A DNA stretch of 64,000 nt, taken from assembly GCF_019039035.1 (NCBI RefSeq), contig NZ_JAHNZT010000009.1, forward strand, positions 186,001 to 250,000, in the 5' to 3' direction. Under the pieces are notes generated by a model. The model was not told where the DNA came from, did no database searches, and saw only the letters and a list, made by a program, of their open reading frames with translations. A program made the translations under genes and the position numbers. This DNA is from Citreicoccus inhibens. Lineage in GTDB: Bacteria > Myxococcota > Myxococcia > Myxococcales > Myxococcaceae. Positions within the stretch are counted from its first letter, which is position 1. Each line of letters starts with the position of its first letter. This document shows positions 8,083 to 16,602 of this stretch, in pieces.

Positions 8083-9431
8083 AGCCACAGCGGGCGCCGC
8101 CACCGCACGACGTGCAGGTGTTGGGGCTGGCGCTCCTGGCGGGTCTGCCCGCGGTGGCCGTGGCGTTCGTGCTGGTGTGGACCGGCGCGTTGAGCGCGAA
8201 GGTCCAGTGGACCCTCTCCGCGCTCATCCTGGGGTTCTATGCCGGCGGAGGATTGGCGTTGCGCGAGCGCATCGTCCGCCCGCTGCATGCGCTGGCCAAC
8301 CTGTTGGCCGCGCTGCGCGAGGGGGACTACTCGGTGCGCGGCCGCGGCGCGCGCGGAGGTGATGCGCTCGGCGAGGTGCTGCTGGAGGTGAACGCGCTGG
8401 GCGACACGCTGCGCGAGCAGCGGCTGGGCGCGATGGAAGCGGGCGCGCTCCTCGAGCAGGTGATGGAGGAGATTGACGTCGGGGTGCTCGCCTTCGACGT
8501 GGCGGGCACGCTGCGGCTGGTGAACCGCGCTGGTGAGAAGCTCTTGGGCCACTCGCGCGCGCAGCTCGTGGGCAAGGGCGCTGGGGCCTTGGGGCTGGCG
8601 GACCTGTTGGAGGGGCCCGCGCCGCGCCGGCTGACGCGTGGGTTCTCGGAAGAGGGCGGGCCCTACGAGCTGCGGCGCGGGTCGTTCCGGCAAGGCGGCC
8701 TGCCGCATCAGCTCGTGGTGGTGGCGGACCTGCGGCTCGCCCTGCGAGAGCAGGAGCGCGAGGCGTGGCGCCGGCTGGTGCGCGTGCTCAGCCACGAAAT
8801 CAACAACTCGCTGGCGCCCATCCAGTCCATCGCGGACTCGCTGCGCGGGCTGCTGTCCCCGGGGCCGCATGCGTCGGATTGGGAGGATGACATGCGGGCG
8901 GGGTTGGGCATCATCGCCCGGCGCTCGGAGTCGCTCGCGCGCTTCATGTCTGCCTATGCGCGGCTGGCGCGGCTGCCACCCCCCGCGCTCCGAGACGTGT
9001 CGCTGGACGGCTGGGTGCGCCGCGTGGTGGCGCTGGAGCAGCGCTCGCTGGTGTCGGTGCGCGCGGGCCCGGTGTTGGTGGTGCGCGGAGATGAAGACCA
9101 GCTGGAGCAACTCCTCATCAACCTGGTCCGCAACGCGGTGGACGCCGTGCAGTCCGAGCCGGAGAAGGGCAGCGGTGTCTGGGTTTCGTGGGGCGTCCAC
9201 GCGCCCGGCTCCGTGGAGGTCTGGGTGGAGGACGAGGGCCCGGGGCTGGCGGACACCGGCAACCTCTTCGTGCCGTTCTTCACCACCAAGCCGCAAGGCA
9301 GCGGCATCGGGCTGGCGTTGAGCCGGCAGATCGCCGAGGCGCATGGCGGCAGCCTGCGCCTGGAGAACCGCCCGGATGGGCGAGGCTGCCGGGCACGCCT
9401 CAAGCTGCCGCTGGATGCCCCGGGCGCTTGA
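8079..9431 (+). CDS. Membrane sensor histidine kinase, partner of the upstream regulator
   Basis: A 450-residue kinase: two N-terminal TM segments (about 12-35 and 42-60), a HAMP-like linker, a PAS-like segment (EEIDVGVLAFDVAGTLRLVN), the H-box LSHEINNSLAP with the phospho-accepting His near 239, and a HATPase domain with NLVRNAVDAV, EDEGPGL and GSGIGLALS. The GTG start overlaps the regulator stop (GTGA), which strongly implies co-translation. There is little periplasmic sequence between the two TM segments, so it probably senses a membrane or cytoplasmic signal, such as the load on the exporter. Confidence 0.92.
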   Translation: MKPQRAPPPHDVQVLGLALLAGLPAVAVAFVLVWTGALSAKVQWTLSALILGFYAGGGLALRERIVRPLHALANLLAALREGDYSVRGRGARGGDALGEVLLEVNALGDTLREQRLGAMEAGALLEQVMEEIDVGVLAFDVAGTLRLVNRAGEKLLGHSRAQLVGKGAGALGLADLLEGPAPRRLTRGFSEEGGPYELRRGSFRQGGLPHQLVVVADLRLALREQEREAWRRLVRVLSHEINNSLAPIQSIADSLRGLLSPGPHASDWEDDMRAGLGIIARRSESLARFMSAYARLARLPPPALRDVSLDGWVRRVVALEQRSLVSVRAGPVLVVRGDEDQLEQLLINLVRNAVDAVQSEPEKGSGVWVSWGVHAPGSVEVWVEDEGPGLADTGNLFVPFFTTKPQGSGIGLALSRQIAEAHGGSLRLENRPDGRGCRARLKLPLDAPGA

Positions 9432-9443
9432 GCGGTCCGCTCA
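9429..9443. terminator. Palindrome containing both convergent stop codons
   Basis: TGAGCG (9429-9434), a 3-nt loop, then CGCTCA (9438-9443). The left arm is the TGA stop of the kinase and the right arm holds the stop of the minus-strand gene that converges on it. The hairpin may act as a short bidirectional terminator. The same design recurs at 34101-34173. Confidence 0.45.
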
Positions 9444-9959
9444 GGCCGTCTGCTCGTCCAGGTGCAGGTCGTACGCGGGCGACAGCTCCACCACGTTCAT
9501 CGTGAGCAGGTGGTACAGGATGGCGTCGCTCAGCCAGAAGAACAGGGCGCTGAAGCTCACGTAGACAAGCTGGGAGTTGGGCCAGATTTGCAGCGGGTGG
9601 TGGAACACCTCGGCGGCGATGAACCCAGCGAACCACTCCCCCATCCAGCCAATCACCGTGCTGGTGATGAGCCGTTGCCACAGCTTCACCCGGCGCGGAT
9701 AGAACCAGAAGTGGTGCAGCGCCCACAGCAGCGTCACCGCGGCCGCCCACAAGAACAGGCTGCTGAACGAGAACCACTCATAGGGCGACTCCGGGTAGAC
9801 CCAGCCCCAGCTCCCGTTCATCCACCGCCACGCCACGTTCTCCGACAGCTCCAGGAACCAGAACAGGGGCGTGATGTAGAGCACCTGCCTCACGAGGACG
9901 CTCAGAAACGAGGCCAGCGTCTTGAGGAGCTGCCCCATGGGCCAGGTCAGCGTGATCAT
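9441..9959 (-). CDS. Small polytopic membrane protein, function unknown
   Basis: 172 residues with about four hydrophobic segments (near 12-38, 65-88, 102-122 and 132-155) rich in Trp, Phe and Tyr. A conserved-looking core reads WMGEWFAGFIAAEVFHHPLQIWP. I do not recognise a named family. The ATG at 9959 has GAGGGACGG just upstream. It is convergent with the kinase gene and divergent from the next gene, so it looks monocistronic. Confidence 0.7.
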   Translation of the reverse strand: MITLTWPMGQLLKTLASFLSVLVRQVLYITPLFWFLELSENVAWRWMNGSWGWVYPESPYEWFSFSSLFLWAAAVTLLWALHHFWFYPRRVKLWQRLITSTVIGWMGEWFAGFIAAEVFHHPLQIWPNSQLVYVSFSALFFWLSDAILYHLLTMNVVELSPAYDLHLDEQTA

Positions 9960-10228
9960 CCCGTCCCTCGCTCCGGCGGTTGGCCGCTGTCACCGCTCTC
10001 CGGACAGAACGGAGTCGCCTTTATTTCTTGATTTATTCGAACCCGTCAGCTCGCAGGAAAGGCATAAATCTCTGGAGTTTCAGGATGTTGTCGAAGTCCT
10101 GCCCGCCGGATGGAGGCCAGCGTTCCCAGGTAGACAACCCGGGTGGTGTTTGACGGGGAGAGGAAGACTATCCAGGATTGCTGAGTCCCCAGATGGGGAT
10201 GCTTTCACCACACTTCCGGAGATTCAGC

Positions 10229-10489
10229 ATGCGCGTTCGTCCCCTTCGTCGCTCCCTGCTGTTCACCGCGGTCGCCACGTTCCTCGGCGCAGCCGCGGGT
10301 TTCTTCGTGGCCACGGATGCGCGGGCGGACGACCCCGGCACTGGCGTGGAGCAGGAGAGCCGCGAGTACTACTCCGATGCGGCCATGACCCAGCACGTCG
10401 GGGGCTGGTGGTACGACTGCAATGGCAATGTCCGCTCCTGGGGCGTGCAGACCATTTACATGACCAGCTACCGCTCCGCTTGCTACTAG
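10229..10489 (+). CDS. DUF6289-like small secreted protein
   Basis: 86 residues with a clear signal peptide (MRVRPLRRSLLFTAVATFLG, cleavage probably after ADARA). The mature part is about 50 residues, EQESREYYSDAAMTQHVGG followed by WWYDCNGN and WGVQTIYMTSYRSACY. The pattern YYSDA-VGG-CNG-WG matches the small secreted DUF6289 proteins found in many predatory and soil bacteria; two Cys could form one disulfide. The ATG at 10229 is chosen because GGAG lies 7 nt before it and the signal peptide starts there; upstream ATGs lack this. Function is unknown. Confidence 0.75.
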   Translation: MRVRPLRRSLLFTAVATFLGAAAGFFVATDARADDPGTGVEQESREYYSDAAMTQHVGGWWYDCNGNVRSWGVQTIYMTSYRSACY

Positions 10490-10706
10490 CCGGATGTTTC
10501 CGCCCCGGGTGTGGCACTCTCTCGGGGCACCCTTGCCCTGTCGAACCATTCCGCTATTTTTGTGTAGTCAAGTCAGTGTTCGCGGATTTGGATTTGGGAT
10601 TGCTGGCAGGCTGATTCCTGTCACGAAACGACGGCAGCCATCCGCTGTCGTTCCACAGACGCGCCGGGGCCCGCCGCGAGCCTCGGCGCGTCGCTGTGTT
10701 CGTGGG

Positions 10707-13466
10707 TCAGTACGTGGCCTTGAGGCCGAGCAGCGGGAGGATGACAGGGATTCCCACCGCCCGGCGGATGGGCGCTCGGGTCATTGAGTCGACCGTGTAC
10801 TCGTAGGAGAGGACCTCCTCCTGGACGGAGGCGTTGAGGATGTCCAGGTAGGCATCGAAGGTGAAGTCCTCCATGGCCCACGACTTCGCCACGCGCAGGT
10901 CCACGCGGAAGAAGGACGGCAGTCGCTCGGCGCGATCGAGGTCCTGCCGCACCCAAGGATTCCCCTCTCCGTTGTCCACCACGCGCTGGGTGAGCGAGGC
11001 GACCTCGCCCGACTCGGGGCGGCCGGAGTTGACGTGCACCACCGTTCCCACCGTCCAGTTGTTGCCGAACTTGTAGCTGAGCGCGGCGTTGAAGACGTGG
11101 GCCTGCTCGAACGCGAAGGGCAGGGTCCCCTCCACTGTCTCCACCACCTGGTTGAGATCGCCGATGCGGCTGAAGCGCATGTGCCGCTTGCTCTGCAGGA
11201 AGCTGTAGGACACCCAGCCGAACCAGTTGCCGCCCAGCGGGTGGCGCACCATCAGCTCGAACCCGTAGGCATAGCCGCTGGCGGCGGGGTCCTTCATCAG
11301 CAGGTCGCGGCGGCGGCGGTTCTCCGCCACGTCCGTCAGGTCGAACTCCACCGTGCGAGACAGCGGGTTGTAGAAGACGTCCGCGTTCAACTCCAGGCCC
11401 TCGGTCGCCTTCCACTCGGCTCCCACGTCCATCTGCGCGCCGGACTGGAGGCCGTAGCGCAGGCCCGCGGTGTCCATCGCGGGGATGTGCAGCAGGACGC
11501 TCGGCGGCTGGTGGTAGAGGCCCGCCCCCCCCTTGAGCGTGAGCGTGTCGGTCAGCTCGTGTCGTACGGTGAGGCGCGGCTCGACGGCCGTATGCGTGAT
11601 TCCCGGCACCAGGTGATAGGCATCCACGCGCACGCCCGGCAGCACCATCCATCGCTCGGTGGGCTTCCAGGTGACGGACGCGTACGCGCCCGTGAACGTC
11701 GCGAGCGACGAGGGATTCTTCAGCGGATCCGCCTCTTCACCGGGGCGCCAGCCGGGGGGGCGCGCGGTGCCGTCGATGTGTGTGGCGGCGCGCCGGTGCT
11801 CCACGTCGCCGCCCACGAGCAGCTCCAGGTCGTCCGAGAGAGCGCGCTTCCAGCTGGCGCGCGCCGCGAAGCTCGTCTGCTCCAAGCCGTACTCGCCCAC
11901 CTGCTCGCGCGTGAGCACGAGCGTCTTCTTGTTCTGGACGGTCTGCTCGCCATCGAGTCCGAGCGCGTCCGTGCCGAAGGTGAGGCCCAGCTCGCCCTCG
12001 CCGCCCGCCAGCGGATGTGTGCCCCGCAGGTCCACACGATGGAAGCGCGACGCGATACTGCCGCCCTCGGCGTCCGGCAGCCACTCGGAGTGGACCCCCA
12101 CGGTGTCCGAGCTGCCCAGTGCGAACAGGCGCACGCGCCCCGCGCCCACCTTCTGCTCGATGCGCGCCTGGTAGTCCCAGAAGCCCGCGCGCACCAGCTC
12201 CGCATCCTTGATGTCGAACGCGTGGGTGGTGAGCGAGAGGAGCAGCGCGGAGTAGCTGAAGCGGCCGGCCACGCTGATGCTGGTGCCCGTGGACTCGATG
12301 GGGTACTCGATGAAGCCGCCGCTGTTGAGCAGATCCGCGTAGGCCGTGAAGTGGAGTCGGTCCTCGCGTGGGCGTGACAGGCGTCCCTCCACCGCGCCGC
12401 CGAGCACGCGTCCATACTGGACGGGAGGCGCGCCGGGATAGAAGTCCACCGCGTCGAGGAAGTCCGGGTGGATGACCGCGGGCCCCAACAGCAAGTGGTA
12501 CAGCATGGGGACGCGCACGCCGTCGAGGAAGAAGCCCGTGGCCGCGGGCTGGCTGCCGCGTACGACGGGATAGCTGATGCCGGAGGCGATGCTGCCCACG
12601 CCCGGCATCAACATCACCACGCGGAAGGGGTCACCCATGGTGCCGGGCACCTCGCGAATCTCCTGCTCATGGAGGGTGATGCGGGTGACCTCGGTGCGTG
12701 GCCGGTCGTCGCGGACCACGGTCTCGTAAGGATTCACCACGCCGGGTTGCAGGCGATAGACGACCTCGACCACCTGGCCGGTGGTGAGCGTCTCCTCGAA
12801 GGTGGCGGGCTTGTGTCCCGGCGCGCGCACCTCGATGCGATGCGCGCCCGCGGAGGTGCCCAGGGTGAAGCGGCCTTCCGTGTCGGTGGTGGCGGCGGGG
12901 GTGGCGCTGCCGTCGAGGAAGAGCGTGGCATCCACGAGGGGGCGCCGAGTGCCGCGCGCGCGCACCACGCCGGAGACGCGGGAGACCGCGACCTCGACGG
13001 GGCGGGGTGGCTCGAAGCGATAGACGAAGGGCAGGCGCACGGAGACGGGCGTGCCCCCCAGCGTGGCGGGAGTGAAGCGCAGCCCGGGCGCGGCGGCGAG
13101 GGCGGCGTCGGTGAGGCGTGGCTCGCTCGGGGCTTGGACGACCTTCGTTTCAGAGACGTGGCCTTGCTCGTCCACGAGCAGCTCCAGCGTCACCTCGCCC
13201 GGAGTGCCCTCCAACCCTTGTGGCCACGCGGCGGGCGAGTCGGCCAGGAGGGTGGGCGGGACGAGCACCGCCTCGCCTCCGGTGGGTGGGAGGCCCAGGC
13301 GCTGGGCATCCTCCGTGGAGATGCCCGTGCCCCCATCCGTGGCATGAACATCCACCTCGACTTGTCTGGGCGCACTCGTGCCGGAGGGGACACCTTGGGC
13401 GTGGGATGTCGAGGCGAGCGCGAGCGATGCGAGCAGGAGGAGCGCGACGACGCGGGGAGAAGGCAT
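10707..13466 (-). CDS. TonB-dependent outer-membrane receptor with fused TonB C-terminal-like domain
   Basis: A 919-residue precursor: signal peptide (VALLLLASLALASTSHA), a TonB C-terminal-like domain at about 80-155 (VTLELLVDEQGHVSETKVVQ then LRFTPATLGGTPVSVRLPFVYRFE), a carboxypeptidase-regulatory-like beta-sandwich at about 165-245, a plug domain from about 255, and a long beta-barrel ending in LLGLKATY with the terminal aromatic residue expected of outer-membrane proteins. The substrate is unknown; no transporter or siderophore gene is nearby. The built-in TonB-like module at the N-terminus is an unusual but recurrent myxobacterial layout. A palindrome abuts the start codon. Confidence 0.88.
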   Translation of the reverse strand: MPSPRVVALLLLASLALASTSHAQGVPSGTSAPRQVEVDVHATDGGTGISTEDAQRLGLPPTGGEAVLVPPTLLADSPAAWPQGLEGTPGEVTLELLVDEQGHVSETKVVQAPSEPRLTDAALAAAPGLRFTPATLGGTPVSVRLPFVYRFEPPRPVEVAVSRVSGVVRARGTRRPLVDATLFLDGSATPAATTDTEGRFTLGTSAGAHRIEVRAPGHKPATFEETLTTGQVVEVVYRLQPGVVNPYETVVRDDRPRTEVTRITLHEQEIREVPGTMGDPFRVVMLMPGVGSIASGISYPVVRGSQPAATGFFLDGVRVPMLYHLLLGPAVIHPDFLDAVDFYPGAPPVQYGRVLGGAVEGRLSRPREDRLHFTAYADLLNSGGFIEYPIESTGTSISVAGRFSYSALLLSLTTHAFDIKDAELVRAGFWDYQARIEQKVGAGRVRLFALGSSDTVGVHSEWLPDAEGGSIASRFHRVDLRGTHPLAGGEGELGLTFGTDALGLDGEQTVQNKKTLVLTREQVGEYGLEQTSFAARASWKRALSDDLELLVGGDVEHRRAATHIDGTARPPGWRPGEEADPLKNPSSLATFTGAYASVTWKPTERWMVLPGVRVDAYHLVPGITHTAVEPRLTVRHELTDTLTLKGGAGLYHQPPSVLLHIPAMDTAGLRYGLQSGAQMDVGAEWKATEGLELNADVFYNPLSRTVEFDLTDVAENRRRRDLLMKDPAASGYAYGFELMVRHPLGGNWFGWVSYSFLQSKRHMRFSRIGDLNQVVETVEGTLPFAFEQAHVFNAALSYKFGNNWTVGTVVHVNSGRPESGEVASLTQRVVDNGEGNPWVRQDLDRAERLPSFFRVDLRVAKSWAMEDFTFDAYLDILNASVQEEVLSYEYTVDSMTRAPIRRAVGIPVILPLLGLKATY

Positions 13467-13470
13467 GGGC

Positions 13471-13485
13471 CCGGTGCAACACCGG
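13471..13485 (-). promoter_or_regulatory. Palindrome 4 nt upstream of the receptor start codon
   Basis: CCGGTG (13471-13476), a 3-nt loop and CACCGG (13480-13485) form a perfect inverted repeat in the minus-strand leader, where a ribosome binding site would be expected; no purine-rich site is otherwise visible. It could be a repressor operator or an RNA hairpin that limits translation. Confidence 0.4.
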
Positions 13486-13583
13486 TCGGCCTCGCAACTG
13501 TTACCGACCCGGTCGATTTATTTTCCGCCCCGCCGAACTCCGGCGGAACAGCTGGGGTCGTGGCCGACCTGAACCTCCGGAAA

Positions 13584-13967
13584 CTAACCGACCGCGTTCT
13601 TCTTGTTGTGGAAGAGCGAGTCCCCCAGTCGGCACACGTTCTTGCCTTCGAATTTCACGTCGAAGGAATACAGCATGAACTCGGCGGCTCCTTGGGTGGA
13701 GCCACTCATGACTCCACCTCCGGCGGTCCCGGCGTCGTCTCCCGACGACTTCTTGTACTGAGCCCCTTTGACCATCGGCATCTTCCCGTTGACCTGAACG
13801 GTCTTGGGGCCCTTGTCCGCGTCCGAGCTCATCGCGACGTTTGGATAGGGAATGGGAATGGGGCCACCCGGGCTCGGGGTCTTGCATACATCTGGAAAGG
13901 CGATGCTCTGCCCGCCGCTGTCCTCCGCGGCGATCCCTCGGCCATTGGCGTAGACCTTTGCACCCAT
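13584..13967 (-). CDS. PAAR-like protein (DUF4150), T6SS tip
   Basis: 127 residues. The N-terminus MGAKVYANGRGI, then FPDVCKTPSPGGPIPIPYPN and KTVQVNGKMPMVKGAQY, matches DUF4150/Tox-PAAR-like proteins, which sharpen the T6SS VgrG spike and carry effectors. Most of the protein is the PAAR-like fold, with no toxin fused behind it, so here the tip and the toxin are separate polypeptides. It is the last gene of a minus-strand run of ketosynthase-like protein, AHH nuclease, immunity protein and PAAR, with 31 bp to the immunity gene. Confidence 0.85.
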   Translation of the reverse strand: MGAKVYANGRGIAAEDSGGQSIAFPDVCKTPSPGGPIPIPYPNVAMSSDADKGPKTVQVNGKMPMVKGAQYKKSSGDDAGTAGGGVMSGSTQGAAEFMLYSFDVKFEGKNVCRLGDSLFHNKKNAVG

Positions 13968-13998
13968 GAGGCGTCTCCCGCGTGCTGTGAAGGTGTCT

Positions 13999-14553
13999 CT
14001 ACGTCTCGTCCCGAGGCGCGGCGTCCAACGGAATCAGGCGCACGCCGCGAAGCCCCGCGGCCGCTACTGCCTGCCGAACCTTCTCCGAGACGAGGATGGT
14101 CAGCGTTGACTCGGCCAGCCGGAACATGGGCACGCCCATCGTCTTCGCCTCATCCAGCACGAGCCTGTCGAACTTCATCAGGGGCGGTTCGTGGTCGGGT
14201 AGGTACTGGGATTGCTCCAGATCCGCGCAGGCAATCCGGCCGAGGATATTGACGGCCCGGTAGTCGGTGTACGTCTTCCCCTGCGTGGGATGAACCAGCT
14301 CCACCTTGTAGAGGTCCATGTTCTTCACCCCCGCGCTCTTGAGCGCATCGATGAGCCGGGTGGAGAAGATGGGGATGGTGAGGATGAGGTCCGGCGGTGG
14401 GGCCGCGCTCTCGGGATGAAGCTCACAGCGGATGGGTTCCTCGACCTGCGCTTTGCTGCGCACCCCCATGGTCCAAGGCACTTCTGCTGTCGGTGTCGAC
14501 GACAGGCCAGCGAAGTTCGGGGAGTATGGTTCGTTGGTCAGCCGGTAATACAC
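13999..14553 (-). CDS. imm11-type (DUF1629-like) immunity protein
   Basis: 184 residues, no signal peptide, so cytoplasmic. The C-terminal half has the layout I associate with imm11 family proteins: VNILGRIACADLEQS, KFDRLVLDEAKTMGVPMFRL and a final VSEKVRQAVAAAGLRGVRLIPL. It starts 21 nt after the stop of the nuclease gene, the expected place for the cognate antidote. I infer that it protects the producer and its kin from the AHH nuclease. Family assignment is from pattern memory and is moderately sure. Confidence 0.7.
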   Translation of the reverse strand: MYYRLTNEPYSPNFAGLSSTPTAEVPWTMGVRSKAQVEEPIRCELHPESAAPPPDLILTIPIFSTRLIDALKSAGVKNMDLYKVELVHPTQGKTYTDYRAVNILGRIACADLEQSQYLPDHEPPLMKFDRLVLDEAKTMGVPMFRLAESTLTILVSEKVRQAVAAAGLRGVRLIPLDAAPRDET

Positions 14554-14573
14554 GTTAGGCCCTCCGTGGGGTC

Positions 14574-15545
14574 TCAGGTCTTACGAGAGATGCCGCCCTT
14601 GCTGTTGAGTGTAATCTTCTCCGACATGAGTGACTGCGTCACATGGTAGGCCAGCGGCGAGACCCAGACCGTCCAATGATCTGGGCGACCTGTGAAGCAG
14701 CTCTTGAAGGAGGAGGACGCCGCGTTGATCTTCGCCACCAATGCGTAGGGCGGGTAGTGCTTGCCATCGTCGGACTTCGAGCGCTTGCAGACGTAGTGGT
14801 AGTTCAACATCAGGTCGCCCAGGTTGTTGCAGGACGCCAGGGCTTCGTCATTGTAGGAAGCCGTCGCTCCGGAGGCCGTCGGGTAGCTTGCCTTGTGGTC
14901 AACGTAGTGCATCTGGAGCCACGTCGCGAGCATCACTGTCTCTCCGATGCTCTGCTGGGCCGGGTTGCTGAGTTGGCTCCATTTTCTGCCGTAGAAATCT
15001 CGCAGCGCTATTTTCTGGTCCGGCGTGGAGAGTGCCGGCGCTGCGGTCGGATCCTTGAGGCGAGCCTCGCGGAGTTCCGAGACCTTCCGCTTGCGCATCC
15101 AATAGATGTCCGGAAGGTGAGGAAGGAAGATGCCATTGAGGGCACCATCAATGGTGTAGCCAATGTCTTGTTTGATTTTCCCTTTGCTCTCGCGTGTCCA
15201 CGTCTCCAGCTTCGACTTCGCCATCACCGCATCGCCTGGAATGATGTGGTGGGGGGCTGCGGCCATCTCGACCTCGAAGTCCTCGAGGATTCCTGCGGCG
15301 GCGTGCCAGCCTGTTGTTGGGTCATTCCCTCCAGGGATTGGATGGATGGGACCCACGGATGGATCCGAGGCGATCTCCCGCGCGGGGCTCAAGAGGTTCT
15401 TCCGGAGTTCCTCCTCATCTTTCTGCGCGCCGTGTTTGGTCTTGTAGTTGCGCAGCTTGGGCTCGTTGTTCTTGCAGAAGAGACAGTCATCCGGGTGTGC
15501 GTCCCCCATATCCGGTGGGACGATGTCCTCACCAAACTCTGGCAT
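14574..15545 (-). CDS. AHH-domain (HNH/ENDO VII superfamily) nuclease, predicted T6SS toxin
   Basis: 323 residues. The catalytic signature runs from APHHIIPGD (His99-His100) through NGIFLP (Asn137) to MHYVDHKASYP (His213, His217), the spacing seen in AHH nucleases. An N-terminal CLFCKNN (Cys21, Cys24) may add a metal site or be part of the delivery segment. There is no signal peptide, RHS repeat or fused PAAR, so it should be loaded as cargo by neighbouring adaptors. The ATG overlaps the end of the ketosynthase-like gene by 17 bp, indicating translational coupling. Codon use is visibly more A/T-rich than in the flanking genes. Confidence 0.82.
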   Translation of the reverse strand: MPEFGEDIVPPDMGDAHPDDCLFCKNNEPKLRNYKTKHGAQKDEEELRKNLLSPAREIASDPSVGPIHPIPGGNDPTTGWHAAAGILEDFEVEMAAAPHHIIPGDAVMAKSKLETWTRESKGKIKQDIGYTIDGALNGIFLPHLPDIYWMRKRKVSELREARLKDPTAAPALSTPDQKIALRDFYGRKWSQLSNPAQQSIGETVMLATWLQMHYVDHKASYPTASGATASYNDEALASCNNLGDLMLNYHYVCKRSKSDDGKHYPPYALVAKINAASSSFKSCFTGRPDHWTVWVSPLAYHVTQSLMSEKITLNSKGGISRKT

Positions 15546-16602
15546 GACCCTGACCTCCTGGCTCTACTGCTCGCAGCAGCACGGCGGCTCGCTCCTCGTG
15601 GTCGGAGGAGCAGGATACAAGGCAGGGCCCCTTTCTGTACCCGCGCTGCAGGCCTATCGCGGCCAACGCCAGCATGAGCGCCCCGAGCCCCGCCCCGGGA
15701 TCGCCGAGGTTCTCCACGGGATGCTCAATCTTCAGGACGTCGTGGAATCGCCGCTGGAAGCGCACCTGCCCGACTCCCCATTCCTTTGCCCAGAAGCTCT
15801 CGCCATTGAAGCCCAAGTACGCCGTGCGCACCCGCTCCACCTCCTGCGGCATGCCAGTGAATGCCTCATGGAACGCGGCGGAGAGCCCCTCGCCTCGGTA
15901 GGGCACTTGGCTGTCTCGGTGCCCCGGTTCCCGTCCAATGCCCATTCCGAAGATTTCTCCCAACGGCGCTTTTCTTCTTCGTCGTGCAGTCCCCGAAGGG
16001 GCGAGCCATAGGAATCCAGCCCCTTCGCCAGGGATGAACGTGTCGGAGGGGCGAGTGCCCGCAATCCGACAATCCGCTTCGAGGCCCGCCAGTACCGTCG
16101 GGTCGATGAGAGAGTCGACTCCACCTACGATGACGTCCTGGCCTTTCCCCGCGGAGAGGTACCCAAGAGCTTCAGCGAGCGCCCAGAGCCCCGCGGCTCG
16201 TCCGCAAGGAATGACCCTGCTTGCGTTGGGCGAGATGCGTGCCCCGCTCGCATGGATCAACTCCCGAAGGAACACGTCCCCTGTGCCATGAGGTCCAGCC
16301 ATGTCCTCAGGCAGGCCCAGGAACAACGCGGCGGTGTTCGACTCACTCGCAGCCTCCTTCAAGGCGGAGAGGGCAAGTCGCAGCATTCGCTCCTCGCGAT
16401 AGGGGAAGGAACTCGGAGGGGTAGGAGAGTCCGGCAGCGGATTGAGGAAGCCCGCAACGAAGGGGCGGAAGTGAAGGTCCAGCATGGCGGTCTCTCGGGT
16501 GCGGACGATGCCGGCCCGAATCGCCGCGGCGGTGGTTGGCGCAGTGAGGCCCACCGGGGTCGCCATTCCGACCGCCAGTATCTCCACGGAGCGCGTCAAC
16601 AT
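15529..16602 (-). CDS. Beta-ketoacyl-synthase-like (thiolase-fold) protein, catalytically degenerate, T6SS-linked
   Basis: 357 residues from ATG 16602; an upstream TTG (16683) would add an unlikely 27-residue leader. The ketosynthase fold is visible in the N-terminus (ILAVGMATPVG), the Cys elbow (VIPCGRAAGL, Cys133) and the late strand PGEGAGFLWL. The two catalytic His motifs are lost: the HGTGT position reads LGFNGES (263-269) and the usual GH-AAG reads GDPGAG (300-305). It is therefore unlikely to condense acyl chains. Thiolase-like proteins of this sort occur in T6SS effector clusters beside DUF2169 and PAAR genes; an adaptor or chaperone role is my inference. Confidence 0.75.
   Translation of the reverse strand: MLTRSVEILAVGMATPVGLTAPTTAAAIRAGIVRTRETAMLDLHFRPFVAGFLNPLPDSPTPPSSFPYREERMLRLALSALKEAASESNTAALFLGLPEDMAGPHGTGDVFLRELIHASGARISPNASRVIPCGRAAGLWALAEALGYLSAGKGQDVIVGGVDSLIDPTVLAGLEADCRIAGTRPSDTFIPGEGAGFLWLAPSGTARRRRKAPLGEIFGMGIGREPGHRDSQVPYRGEGLSAAFHEAFTGMPQEVERVRTAYLGFNGESFWAKEWGVGQVRFQRRFHDVLKIEHPVENLGDPGAGLGALMLALAAIGLQRGYRKGPCLVSCSSDHEERAAVLLRAVEPGGQGHARVW

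Noticed and set aside
10507-10530. Terminator after the DUF6289 gene
   Set aside because: GGGTG and CACCC could pair, but the stem is only 5 bp with a 16-nt loop, and the T-run comes too late to count.
11034-12377. Long plus-strand open frame opposite the TonB-dependent receptor
   Set aside because: It is antisense to a well supported receptor gene, is rich in Arg, His and Ala, and has no domain. High GC content produces such shadow frames all over this window.
13467-13583. Cobalamin riboswitch upstream of the TonB-dependent receptor
   Set aside because: The GGTGCAACACCGG string looked suggestive, but it is a simple 15-bp palindrome; no B12 box or multi-helix layout is present, and the gap is only 117 bp.
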